Shown here: in pieces, positions 27,133 to 34,325 of the stretch
Layout of the letters: every line of letters begins with the position of its first letter
How positions within the stretch are numbered: the first letter of the stretch is position 1
DNA from: JARKQH01 sp964631605
GTDB taxonomy: Bacteria; Verrucomicrobiota; Verrucomicrobiia; Limisphaerales; UBA8199
Length of the DNA stretch: 64,000 bases
Assembly: GCA_964631605.1 (NCBI GenBank)
Contig: CAZVYG010000001.1
Span: forward strand, 62,001 to 126,000
Direction of reading: 5' to 3'
Notes under the pieces: generated by a model
What the model was told of the DNA's origin: nothing
Databases searched by the model: none
Seen by the model: the letters and a program-made list of their open reading frames with translations, nothing else
Translations under genes and position numbers: made by a program

Positions 27133-28181
27133 GACGCGGATTCCGGGAGAGGTTCGATTTGTATCTGGGCCGCCTGGTCCTCCCGCAGCCCGATCAAGGT
27201 GTCCCGCACCCGGTAGGCGGTCAGGCCGCCGGTGGGGCTGCGCAGCTCGCTGCGGATCACCGTGCCGGGCAGGATGCCCAAATCCATCAGCCGGCGGCGC
27301 TCGGCGCCGCGGCAGCGGGGCGAAAGGCGGACGACGCGTCCGCACCGGCCGGGCTCGAGCTCGCTGAGCAACACCGGACGCGCCGCCTCCGCCATGCCCG
27401 CCGCTTCCGGCAGGGGCTCCACGGTCAGGCTCGACGCCACGATCGGGGCCAAAACATGGTCCTCGCCGTCGCACCAGCAACGCAACCGCCGCGGGTCTTT
27501 GGCCAGCAGCCGCAGCCGCATGCCAGGCGCCAGCCCCATGGCCCGAATCTGGGCGAATATCTCTTCCGGTTCGTCCTCGACATGCGTAATCCGCGCCCAC
27601 CGGCCCGGTTCCAGGCTCGAGAGTCGCTGGTCCGGCAGCCGCGGAAGGTCGCCGCGCGGACCGGGAATCGGGTCGCCATGCGGGTCAAAAGTCGGATGGC
27701 CCAGGCCGGCGGAGAGCGAATCCGCTTCTTCGGGAGTGATCAAATGCTCCTGATGCTCGGCCCGCCGATGCCATTCTCCCTCCGCCACACCGGTCTTTTC
27801 CGCCAGGTGCTGCTCCCAAAGCCGGTGCGCGCGAATCACGTTCAGGGCGTAGCGTTCCCCACTGGGCGTGAGCTGCATGCCCTCCTCGCCAACCGTCAGC
27901 AAGTCGGCCTTTTGCAGACCCGCGACCGTCTGCGCCGCCCGGTTGAGGCTCACCCGCATCGAGCCGGCCATGCTCTCGAGCGTGGGACGCTCGCCGGCCG
28001 CGCGCGCCTTGTAAACATGCTTCAACGCGTCCTCGGCGCGCACCCGGCCGCGGAATTGCCGGCCCCGGCGCCAGCGCGCCAGGGCGGTCCGCCCCAGATA
28101 AAGCAGCGCCGCGACCAGGACCAGGGCGCCCAGGGCCCAGGCCAGGGCGCCGCCGCCGGTTTGCGTGAGCTGGCCCAGCAT
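27129..28181 (-). CDS. Membrane-anchored DtxR-like winged-helix protein with two FeoA domains
   Basis: A 350-residue protein with an unusual order of domains. A single hydrophobic helix (ALAWALGALVLVAALLYLG, about residues 12-30) is followed by a basic linker, a winged-helix and dimerisation region like iron-dependent repressors (AEDALKHVYKARAAGERPT, GLQKADLLTVGEEG, LTPSGERYALNVIRAHRLWE, HRRAEHQEHLITPEEAD), and then two SH3-like FeoA domains (about 190-260, AMGLAPGMRLRLL; about 268-345, LMDLGILPGTVIRSEL). FeoA normally binds FeoB and DtxR normally binds DNA and metal; here both are tethered to the membrane and co-translated with split FeoB. It could sense metal beside the transporter or act only structurally. 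The ATG at 28181 directly abuts a palindrome (28182-28195). Confidence 0.85.
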   Translation of the reverse strand: MLGQLTQTGGGALAWALGALVLVAALLYLGRTALARWRRGRQFRGRVRAEDALKHVYKARAAGERPTLESMAGSMRVSLNRAAQTVAGLQKADLLTVGEEGMQLTPSGERYALNVIRAHRLWEQHLAEKTGVAEGEWHRRAEHQEHLITPEEADSLSAGLGHPTFDPHGDPIPGPRGDLPRLPDQRLSSLEPGRWARITHVEDEPEEIFAQIRAMGLAPGMRLRLLAKDPRRLRCWCDGEDHVLAPIVASSLTVEPLPEAAGMAEAARPVLLSELEPGRCGRVVRLSPRCRGAERRRLMDLGILPGTVIRSELRSPTGGLTAYRVRDTLIGLREDQAAQIQIEPLPESAS

Positions 28182-28195
28182 GTAGCCTATGCTAC
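28182..28195. promoter_or_regulatory. Palindrome between feo operon and mntR starts (possible DtxR/MntR operator)
   Basis: A perfect inverted repeat GTAGC-CTAT-GCTAC lies between the divergent DtxR-FeoA and MntR-type genes, touching the ATG of the former. Its centre TAGCCTA equals the centre of the classical DtxR box. With only 49 bp between the two chosen start codons, a repressor bound here would block both genes. The site is short and the assignment is inference. Confidence 0.4.
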
Positions 28196-28230
28196 GTCAT
28201 CCAGGCTGGACAGTCAAACGGCTTTGCGTT

Positions 28231-28707
28231 ATGGCAAATCCCAGCATGAGTCCGCCTCGAACCAAACTCTCCCTCCGCCAGCCGGCCGGAACCCGCCCGG
28301 CTGAACTCCAGGCCCGGACCCTCCGCCAGACCCGCCGGGAGCACGCAACCGAGACGGCCGAAGATTATGTCGAGGCGATCGCGGAACTGACCGCCGCGGA
28401 CGGCGAAGCGCGCGCGGTGGGGCTGGCGCGGCGCCTGGGCGTTTCCCATGTGACGGTGATCCGGACGGTGGCGCGGCTGCGGCGGGACGGCTACGTCTTT
28501 GCGGAGCCGTATCGCTCGATTGCACTCACCGATAAAGGCAGGCGCCTGGCCGAGGCATCGCGCCGGCGACATCAGCTGGTGGTCGAGTTCCTCCGGGCGT
28601 TGGGCGTGCCTGAGCCAGTGGCGCAGAATGATGCGGAGGGCATTGAACACCACGTGAGCCCCGCCACGCTGGCCGCGTTCGAACGGCACCTCTTGCGCGG
28701 CCGCTGA
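28231..28707 (+). CDS. mntR: MntR/DtxR-family metal-dependent transcriptional repressor
   Basis: A 158-residue cytoplasmic DNA-binding protein. The winged helix is in ETAEDYVEAIAELTAADGEARAV-type sequence, with recognition helix region LGVSHVTVIRTVARLRRDGY and wing ALTDKGRRLAEASRRRHQLV; the dimerisation segment FLRALGVPEPVAQNDAEGIEHHVSP carries the glutamate and histidines that bind metal in MntR. Length is that of MntR (about 140-160), without the SH3 domain of DtxR. It is divergent from the feo-like operon and probably controls it in response to Mn(II) or Fe(II). The ATG at 28231 is used; 28246 is possible. No strong ribosome site is seen for either. Confidence 0.85.
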   Translation: MANPSMSPPRTKLSLRQPAGTRPAELQARTLRQTRREHATETAEDYVEAIAELTAADGEARAVGLARRLGVSHVTVIRTVARLRRDGYVFAEPYRSIALTDKGRRLAEASRRRHQLVVEFLRALGVPEPVAQNDAEGIEHHVSPATLAAFERHLLRGR

Positions 28708-28758
28708 ACTGCCTAGGGCTTGCCCTCTCCTCCCCTCAACTGAATGCTTGGACGAGGC

Positions 28759-28801
28759 AAAAAGCCCCAGCCCAACCCGCCCCCGCGGCGGACGGCTGGG
28801 G
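28759..28801 (-). terminator. Probable rho-independent terminator after the Cys-rich gene
   Basis: On the minus strand an 8-bp stem (CCCCAGCC pairing with GGCTGGGG, 21-base GC-rich loop) is followed by CTTTTT. It starts 47 bp beyond the stop of the small cysteine-rich gene, the correct side for that transcript, and lies between it and the end of mntR. Confidence 0.55.
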
Positions 28802-28848
28802 AAGAAGCTCAAGCGGCGCCGGCGGCCCCGCAAAGCGCGCGGTGAAGA

Positions 28849-29097
28849 CTATTGCTTCCCAGCCTTCTTGGCCGGTTTCTTCAACAAAGCCAGGTCTTCC
28901 TTGCCCGGATTGCACTTCGTGCAGGACTTCCCTTCCCGATGCGCCGCCACGCAGCAGCGATTCCGACATTCCTTCCCTTCGGCATGGGCCTTCTCACAGC
29001 ACGTGAGCGGTTTCTCTTTCTTCGGCTCGGCAGTGGCGGGTCCGCCCATCAGCGAGAAGGCGGCCAGGGCGGCCATCAGGACAATCATCCGTTTCAT
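28849..29097 (-). CDS. Small secreted Cys/His-rich protein
   Basis: An 82-residue protein: signal peptide MKRMIVLMAALAAFSLMGG, then a compact segment with seven cysteines and two histidines arranged as two similar halves, TCCEKAHAEGKEC and RCCVAAHREGKSC followed by TKC, and a Lys-rich tail. The repeated CC-x3-H-x4-C spacing suggests metal binding or disulfides in the periplasm. I do not recognise a named family with a known function, although similar sequences occur in other Verrucomicrobiota as far as I recall. The start is the ATG at 29097, which begins the signal peptide. It lies beside the metal-uptake genes but is separated from mntR by a terminator and is convergent with it. Confidence 0.75.
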   Translation of the reverse strand: MKRMIVLMAALAAFSLMGGPATAEPKKEKPLTCCEKAHAEGKECRNRCCVAAHREGKSCTKCNPGKEDLALLKKPAKKAGKQ

Positions 29098-29239
29098 AAC
29101 GGCCCAAAGCTTTCCATGCTGCCCGCCGCAGGTCAAGCTTGGAACCGAGAACGTCAAAGTGTTTTTGAGGGCCGCCACGCGTATTTGCTGGCCATCACTG
29201 CCCCCCTGTGAAATAATATCTCAAGACAATGTTTCTGCC

Positions 29240-30118
29240 ATGAGAGCATTCATTAAGATATCCTTGACGAAAGAGCATCGGCGGCTGGGATTGGCGACCG
29301 GCCAGACCCGCCCCAAGCGGGCCTTCACCCTGATCGAGCTGTTGGTGGTCATTGCGATTATTGCGATTCTCGCAGCGATGCTCCTGCCGGCGCTGTCCCG
29401 GGCCAAAACCCGCGCCCAGCAGACCTCCTGCATCAACAACATGCGCCAGATCGGAGTCTCCCTGGTCATGTACGTCGGGGATTACAATCAATACCCCGGC
29501 TGTCTGTCGGTCGTGCGCGGGTTTTATTATGTCTGGCCGCCGCGCCTGCTCAAATACATGGGCGACAATCGCAGGGCGTTTTCCTGCCCGGCCGCCCTCC
29601 CGGAAAGCGCGTGGGATACCAACATCAACAAGACCCTGGGCGCCAACGCGCCAACCGGCGGGTTCGATCCCTACGGCATCAGCGAACGCTCCCGCTTCTC
29701 CCTCGGCATGAACGACTGGGGATTGAGCATTTCACACCGGCCGCAGCTTGGCCTCGGGGGCGACATTGACGGCGGGTGGTACCAGGGGCCGGTCAAGGAC
29801 ACCATGGTGGTCAGCCCCAGCCAAATGATCGCGCTGGGGGATGTCCCGGCGCAAAAGAACCCCGCGCTCATCTTCTTCAACGCCAACATGGACCCGACCG
29901 ACCCCAGCCCCGGCCACACCGAATGGCCCTCCAATCGCCATAACCGCCGCACGGACCTGCTCTTCACCGATGGCCACGTCGAGTCCCCCATTCGCAACGA
30001 CGTCATTGATCCCAAAGTCAACAATAGCTGGCGCCGGCGCTGGAACAACGACAACCAGCCGCACAACGAAATCATCTGGACGATCAACCCGATCTGGGCG
30101 AACCAGCAGGACATGTAG
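29240..30118 (+). CDS. Pseudopilin-like secreted protein with H-X9-DG motif
   Basis: A 292-residue protein with a prepilin leader (cleavage before FTLIELLVV), hydrophobic helix, SCINNMRQIGVSLVMYVGDY and a clear H-X9-DG motif (HNRRTDLLFTDGHVESP). The middle is a predicted beta-rich domain with no known activity. The start ATG at 29240 is chosen because it gives a leader of about 28 residues (MRAFIKISLTKEHRR); the frame remains open far upstream but overlaps the Cys-rich gene. A short CGCCGC/GCGGCG hairpin with TTTC follows the stop at 30120-30138. Confidence 0.85.
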   Translation: MRAFIKISLTKEHRRLGLATGQTRPKRAFTLIELLVVIAIIAILAAMLLPALSRAKTRAQQTSCINNMRQIGVSLVMYVGDYNQYPGCLSVVRGFYYVWPPRLLKYMGDNRRAFSCPAALPESAWDTNINKTLGANAPTGGFDPYGISERSRFSLGMNDWGLSISHRPQLGLGGDIDGGWYQGPVKDTMVVSPSQMIALGDVPAQKNPALIFFNANMDPTDPSPGHTEWPSNRHNRRTDLLFTDGHVESPIRNDVIDPKVNNSWRRRWNNDNQPHNEIIWTINPIWANQQDM

Positions 30119-30137
30119 GCGCCGCCGACGCGGCGTT

Positions 30138-31010
30138 TCACGGCTTGGTGGGCGGGGCTTTGGTGAATTCGACGGGGAACGACCCGTCCCCTTGCCGCCA
30201 CGTGCCGCTCAGCAGGTCGGCGCCCGGGCCAAGGGTTCCCGAAAAGGACCCGCCAAGGCCGGGCACCGTGAACTTCACACCGCCCTCCTGCCAGGCAATA
30301 TCCGTCACGGGAAGATTGACCGCGGAATTTTGCAAGCTGTCGAATGCGCCGCGGGCGGCCCCGTTGGCGGCGCGCCACAGCTTCAGCCGCAGCAGGTTGG
30401 TCGTGCCCTCGCGGACCACGCGGGCGTTCCAAAGGCCGGCCACGCGCCGGGCCGCCTCGCGGCTGGCAGCCAGTTGTTCGGCGGTCAGTGCCTCGGCGCC
30501 GCCGGGCGGCTGGTTCGCGGACACCCGGGCAAAGGTCAGGGGCACTGCGTGCCCGGCTTGAGCCCATTGTCCGGACAAGGTGTTGCCGTCGGAGTCCAAC
30601 GTGCCTTCGTATCGGAAGCCCAGTTGTTTAAGTTCGAACCGGAGGGTCCGCCCCTCGAAATGGACTGCGTCCAGGGGGATGCCGCGCGCACCCTGGTCCA
30701 CGCTGTCCAGCGTGGCCACAAGCTGCCCGGCGGAGTCTCTTGCAAGATTGACCCCCAGCCGAAGCCGCAGCGCGGATTGCTCGAGCACTCCCGCCCATGA
30801 GCCTTCTGGACCGGCGGGAGACGGCGCGCCAAACGAGACCCAGAGTGAGAGCATGAACAGCCCCACGCCCCAAACCCCGCCCCCCCCAGCGCCATGCAGG
30901 AGCGGCCGCCGCGATTGGCCCTTCCCGGTCCGGGCGATCCCGCCCGCGCACGGCCAGTGACAACCGGCGAGGGTACTGGTCTGGAAAAGCTTGGGTTGCA
31001 TCATGGCCAC
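30138..31010 (-). CDS. Secreted protein of two tandem copies of an unnamed beta-rich domain
   Basis: About 290 residues; after a hydrophobic segment (VWGVGLFMLSLWVSFG) come two copies of a ~95-residue domain. Copy 1 has GSWAGVLEQ, VATLDSVDQGARGIPLD, FRYEGTLDSDGNTLSGQW and VPLTFARV; copy 2 has GLWNARVVRE, GAFDSLQNSAVNLPVTD, GSFSGTLGPGADLLSGTW and FPVEFTKA. Such domains occur as N-terminal modules on secreted alpha/beta hydrolases in other bacteria, but the hydrolase is absent here, so this may be a stand-alone lipid- or ligand-binding form. The start is uncertain: ATG 31010, ATG 31001 or a start nearer the hydrophobic segment. It follows purF by 24 bp on the same strand. Confidence 0.65.
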   Translation of the reverse strand: MAMMQPKLFQTSTLAGCHWPCAGGIARTGKGQSRRPLLHGAGGGGVWGVGLFMLSLWVSFGAPSPAGPEGSWAGVLEQSALRLRLGVNLARDSAGQLVATLDSVDQGARGIPLDAVHFEGRTLRFELKQLGFRYEGTLDSDGNTLSGQWAQAGHAVPLTFARVSANQPPGGAEALTAEQLAASREAARRVAGLWNARVVREGTTNLLRLKLWRAANGAARGAFDSLQNSAVNLPVTDIAWQEGGVKFTVPGLGGSFSGTLGPGADLLSGTWRQGDGSFPVEFTKAPPTKP

Positions 31011-31034
31011 AGGCGCAGGGCCCTCGTCGCCAAA

Positions 31035-32501
31035 TCAGAGCAGGGGGATTTGGGCTTTCTCGCGAACGACCGACTCGCCCAGCGAGGGCAGCCGCCGGCG
31101 GCGTTCGATGATTTCCTTATCGGTGGCGGGGTCAAACGCCACCGGGTAATTGCCGTTGTAACAGGCCATGCAGAATCCGCTGGCGGGCAGGCCGGTGGCG
31201 CGCACCATGCCCTCCTGGGACAGGTAGTGGAGCGAATCGGCGTTGAGGTACTTGCGGATTTCCTCGAGCGGATGGTTGGCGGCCATCAACTTGCTCCGGT
31301 CTGGAAAATCAATGCCGTACACGCAGGGATGCATGTGCGGCGGACAGCTCACCAATACATGAACTTCCCGCGCCCCGGCCTCTTTTAGGTTATTCACCCG
31401 CGCCTTGCACGTCGTACCCCGCACGATCGAATCGTCCACCACAATCACCCGCTTGTCCTTCACCAGCTCTTCAATGAGATTGAGTTTGACCCGGACACTG
31501 AAGTCGCGGATGAGCTGCGTCGGTTGCAGAAAGCTCCGGCCCACGTAATGGTTCCGCACAAACGCCATCTCGAAAGGAATCCCGGATTCGAGCGAATACC
31601 CCAGGGCCGCGCAGTTCCCGCTGTCCGGCACCGGCACGACCACATCGGCAGGGATGGGGTACTGCCGCGCCAACTCGCGCCCCATGTCCACGCGCACCTT
31701 ATACACGTTGCGGTTGGCAATGGTGCTGTCCGGTCGCGCGAAATACACATACTCGAAAATGCAAAAAGCGCGGCGCTGATGCTCGGGAAACGCCTGGAGA
31801 CTCTGGACCCCTTGCTGGTTGATGACCACGATTTCGCCGGGCTCCACGTCCCGCACGAATTTCGCATGGATGAGGTCCAGCGCGCAGGTTTCGCTGGCCA
31901 GCACGTAGGCGTCGTCCAGCCGTCCCAGGCACAGCGGACGAAAACCGTGAGGGTCCCGAACCCCGATCAGCTCGTTTTCCGTCATCACCACCAGCGAGTA
32001 GGCCCCCTCGATCCGGCGCACCGCCTGCAGCAGGCTGTTCGAATTCCCAACCGGGTCCGGCTGCGCCATGAGGTGCAGGATGATCTCGCTGTCCACCGTC
32101 GTCTGGAAGATGGACCCGCGGGCCTCCAGCGTCGCGCGCAGGGCCGCGGCGTTGGTCAGGTTGCCATTATGAGCAATCGCAATCTGCCCGCGCGCGCAGT
32201 CCACCGTCAGGGGCTGGGCATTCCGAAGCTGGCTCGAGCCGGTGGTCGAGTAACGGGTGTGGCCGACCGCGAGACGGCCCCGCAATTCCTGGAGCGCCCC
32301 GCCCTTGAACACCTGGGAAACCAGCCCCATGCCCTTGACTTCGTGAAAGCACTGGCCATCGGAGGTGACAATGCCGGCGCTTTCCTGGCCGCGATGCTGG
32401 AGCGCGTAAAGGCCGTAATAGGTCAATTCCGCGGCGCTCGGATGGCCATAAATTCCGAACACGCCGCAGTAATGTTTCGGGTAATGCTGCATTGCTTGCA
32501 C
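31035..32501 (-). CDS. purF: Amidophosphoribosyltransferase
   Basis: A 488-residue cytoplasmic enzyme for the first committed step of purine synthesis: PRPP + glutamine to 5-phosphoribosylamine. The N-terminal glutaminase domain starts with catalytic C12 after an 11-residue propeptide (HYCGVFGIYG); HTRYSTTGSS and AIAHNGNLTN are glutamine-site motifs. The C-terminal phosphoribosyltransferase domain has the PRPP loop VIVVDDSIVRGTT. Cysteines such as those in GFCMACYNG fit the iron-sulfur, propeptide-bearing Bacillus type. It is a housekeeping gene unrelated to its neighbours. Confidence 0.96.
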   Translation of the reverse strand: MQAMQHYPKHYCGVFGIYGHPSAAELTYYGLYALQHRGQESAGIVTSDGQCFHEVKGMGLVSQVFKGGALQELRGRLAVGHTRYSTTGSSQLRNAQPLTVDCARGQIAIAHNGNLTNAAALRATLEARGSIFQTTVDSEIILHLMAQPDPVGNSNSLLQAVRRIEGAYSLVVMTENELIGVRDPHGFRPLCLGRLDDAYVLASETCALDLIHAKFVRDVEPGEIVVINQQGVQSLQAFPEHQRRAFCIFEYVYFARPDSTIANRNVYKVRVDMGRELARQYPIPADVVVPVPDSGNCAALGYSLESGIPFEMAFVRNHYVGRSFLQPTQLIRDFSVRVKLNLIEELVKDKRVIVVDDSIVRGTTCKARVNNLKEAGAREVHVLVSCPPHMHPCVYGIDFPDRSKLMAANHPLEEIRKYLNADSLHYLSQEGMVRATGLPASGFCMACYNGNYPVAFDPATDKEIIERRRRLPSLGESVVREKAQIPLL

Positions 32502-32579
32502 TCGATCGCCGGTGGCGACGGCAAATGCAACATCGGCGGACGCCTTTCGGCAAGCACCAACTTGGCCGCCCGCCCGAAC

Positions 32580-33326
32580 CTACCACCAGAACGCCGGCGT
32601 GCCGTCGGTGCGAACAAACATTCGCTGGAACCGGACCCAGCTCACATGCCCGTCGGCATAAAGACAGGAGCCGCCCGCAGGCAGTTTCCCCTCAAGATGG
32701 GCCGAGTCATGCTTCTGACTCCAGCCCCCTTCGATGCCTGCGTAACGGTTCAGATTCCGATTGGACTCGTTGGCCGTGTCAGAAAGTGTGGCATCGGCCG
32801 CAAAGATGCGGTCCGAGGGCGTCAGCATCACACTCACGCCGTTGATGGTGACCGTGGTTGAAGTGGCCTTGGTCACCAGGTTGGTCGCCCGCACCCGCGG
32901 CGCATCCTTGGTGGCCATGGCATACCCAATCACGCGAAAGGTGGGGGTGAAATTCCACAATTCGTCCGTGTCCTGCTTCACAAACGACGGACAGTACAGC
33001 ATGTGCCGCTGGAAACCATAGCCGACCAGGATGTCGGTCACCTTGACCGGCACATCCCAGGGCCAGTTCCCCGCATACACTGCGCGCGTGACCGGGTCCG
33101 TGTACGACATCGGCGGCAGCCACTCCGAGTTGTCATCCCGGTACATGAACGACGCCATGCCCACCTGGCGCAGGTTGCTCAGGCATTTCGTCCGCCGGCT
33201 CTTTTCCTTGGCGCGGGACAAGGCCGGCAGCAGCATCGCGGCCAGAATGGCAATAATTGCTATCACAACGAGCAGCTCGATTAACGTGAAGGCCCGCCCG
33301 CGAATCCCAAAGCGATTCGAAATCAT
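32580..33326 (-). CDS. Pseudopilin-like secreted protein
   Basis: A 248-residue protein with a short leader (MISNRFGIRGRA), prepilin cleavage site before FTLIELLVV, hydrophobic helix, and KCLSNLRQVGMASFMYRDDN. The C-terminal part has CLYADGHVSWVRF, a variant of the DG motif with a longer distance to the preceding histidine than the usual nine residues. Function unknown, as for its paralogues in this window. It is preceded by an AT-rich palindrome 4 bp upstream of the ATG. Confidence 0.85.
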   Translation of the reverse strand: MISNRFGIRGRAFTLIELLVVIAIIAILAAMLLPALSRAKEKSRRTKCLSNLRQVGMASFMYRDDNSEWLPPMSYTDPVTRAVYAGNWPWDVPVKVTDILVGYGFQRHMLYCPSFVKQDTDELWNFTPTFRVIGYAMATKDAPRVRATNLVTKATSTTVTINGVSVMLTPSDRIFAADATLSDTANESNRNLNRYAGIEGGWSQKHDSAHLEGKLPAGGSCLYADGHVSWVRFQRMFVRTDGTPAFWW

Positions 33327-33330
33327 ATAC

Positions 33331-33351
33331 TTACTTAATTTAGTTAAGTAA
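33331..33351. promoter_or_regulatory. AT-rich palindrome directly upstream of a pseudopilin-like gene
   Basis: A perfect inverted repeat TTACTTAA-TTTAG-TTAAGTAA inside an AT-rich patch (33325-33360) that contrasts sharply with the GC-rich surroundings. It ends 4 bp before the ATG of the minus-strand gene, so on the transcript it would form a hairpin over the ribosome-binding region, or it could be an operator. There is no T-run consistent with a terminator. Confidence 0.5.
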
Positions 33352-33404
33352 TAATAAAAGCCACCTCCCCTTCCGTCCAGTCCTTTTTTCTCTCTTTTCG
33401 CGAC

Positions 33405-34238
33405 CTACGGCTTCAGCAGGGATAGGATGCTGCGGAATTTCGGCGTGTTGTTGCCGGGGTTCTGCCCGCTGAGGTGGTCGTCGGTGTCCCAGTACTTGGC
33501 CTGGTCAAAGGCCGCTTTGGTGGTGCTGAAGGTGACGTGGCCGTCACCCCAGGCGACGTGCAGACCCACCGGACTGCTGCCGCTGCGGTGCGGAATGGTG
33601 CGCCAGGTATAAATCAGGTCGGTGATCATCGCCCGCTTGGCATCCAGCTCGATGGTCTTCAACGCCACGGTGGACCATTCCATCCCCGCCGGGCTCATCG
33701 CGGAGAGGTTCCGCGACTGGGGGTACCAAATGTAATTGCCGCGCACCCGGCCCCCGTTGTACGTGGGCCAGGGCTCATACCATTTCATCTCGAACTTGAT
33801 GGGGATGGAGTCCGCATGCCGCAGGCCCGGATCGAAGAAGGTCTTGCCGGCGGAGACGATTTTCTCGGTGTAGAGGGTGCCCAGGTTGGTGCCGGCGGTG
33901 CCGGGCGGCACGGGACCATCCGCACCGGGCCGGAACAACTCGTAGCTTTGCCAGGGCATGGTGCCGGGGTGGCGCTCCGGGTCGCATTCGGTGGGGGGTA
34001 GCCAGTCGCGGGCCGTGTCGGCGTAAAGGTTCACCCCCAGGGCGAGCTGCCGGAGGTTGTTGGTGCAGGAGGCACGCTGGGCGCGGTCCTTGGCGCGGCT
34101 GAGCGCGGGCAGCAACATCGCGGCCAAAATCGCAATGATCGCTATAACGACCAGCAGCTCGATCAGGGTAAAGGCCTTCGGCCCTCCAGGCATGGAGTGG
34201 GGTTGTCGAGGAGTTTTCGAAGCGAGGCAAGCATTCAT
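33405..34238 (-). CDS. Pseudopilin-like secreted protein
   Basis: A 277-residue protein: leader MNACLASKTPRQPHSMPG, cleavage before FTLIELLVV, hydrophobic helix, SCTNNLRQLALGVNLYAD, and a C-terminal LHVAWGDGHVTFS where the DG motif is kept but the H-X9 spacing is not. The mature domain contains proline-, tyrosine- and tryptophan-rich stretches (MKWYEPWPTYNGG). ATG 34238 is preferred; ATG 34292 would add 18 residues. It is followed 78 bp later by another pseudopilin-like gene on the same strand. Confidence 0.83.
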   Translation of the reverse strand: MNACLASKTPRQPHSMPGGPKAFTLIELLVVIAIIAILAAMLLPALSRAKDRAQRASCTNNLRQLALGVNLYADTARDWLPPTECDPERHPGTMPWQSYELFRPGADGPVPPGTAGTNLGTLYTEKIVSAGKTFFDPGLRHADSIPIKFEMKWYEPWPTYNGGRVRGNYIWYPQSRNLSAMSPAGMEWSTVALKTIELDAKRAMITDLIYTWRTIPHRSGSSPVGLHVAWGDGHVTFSTTKAAFDQAKYWDTDDHLSGQNPGNNTPKFRSILSLLKP

Positions 34239-34325
34239 GGGCCGATTTTTGTTTTGTAATACTTTAACCTCATCCGGTCCGAAAGGGAACACCCGAATCG
34301 AATCATTCCAAAAAGGGGGGAACCG

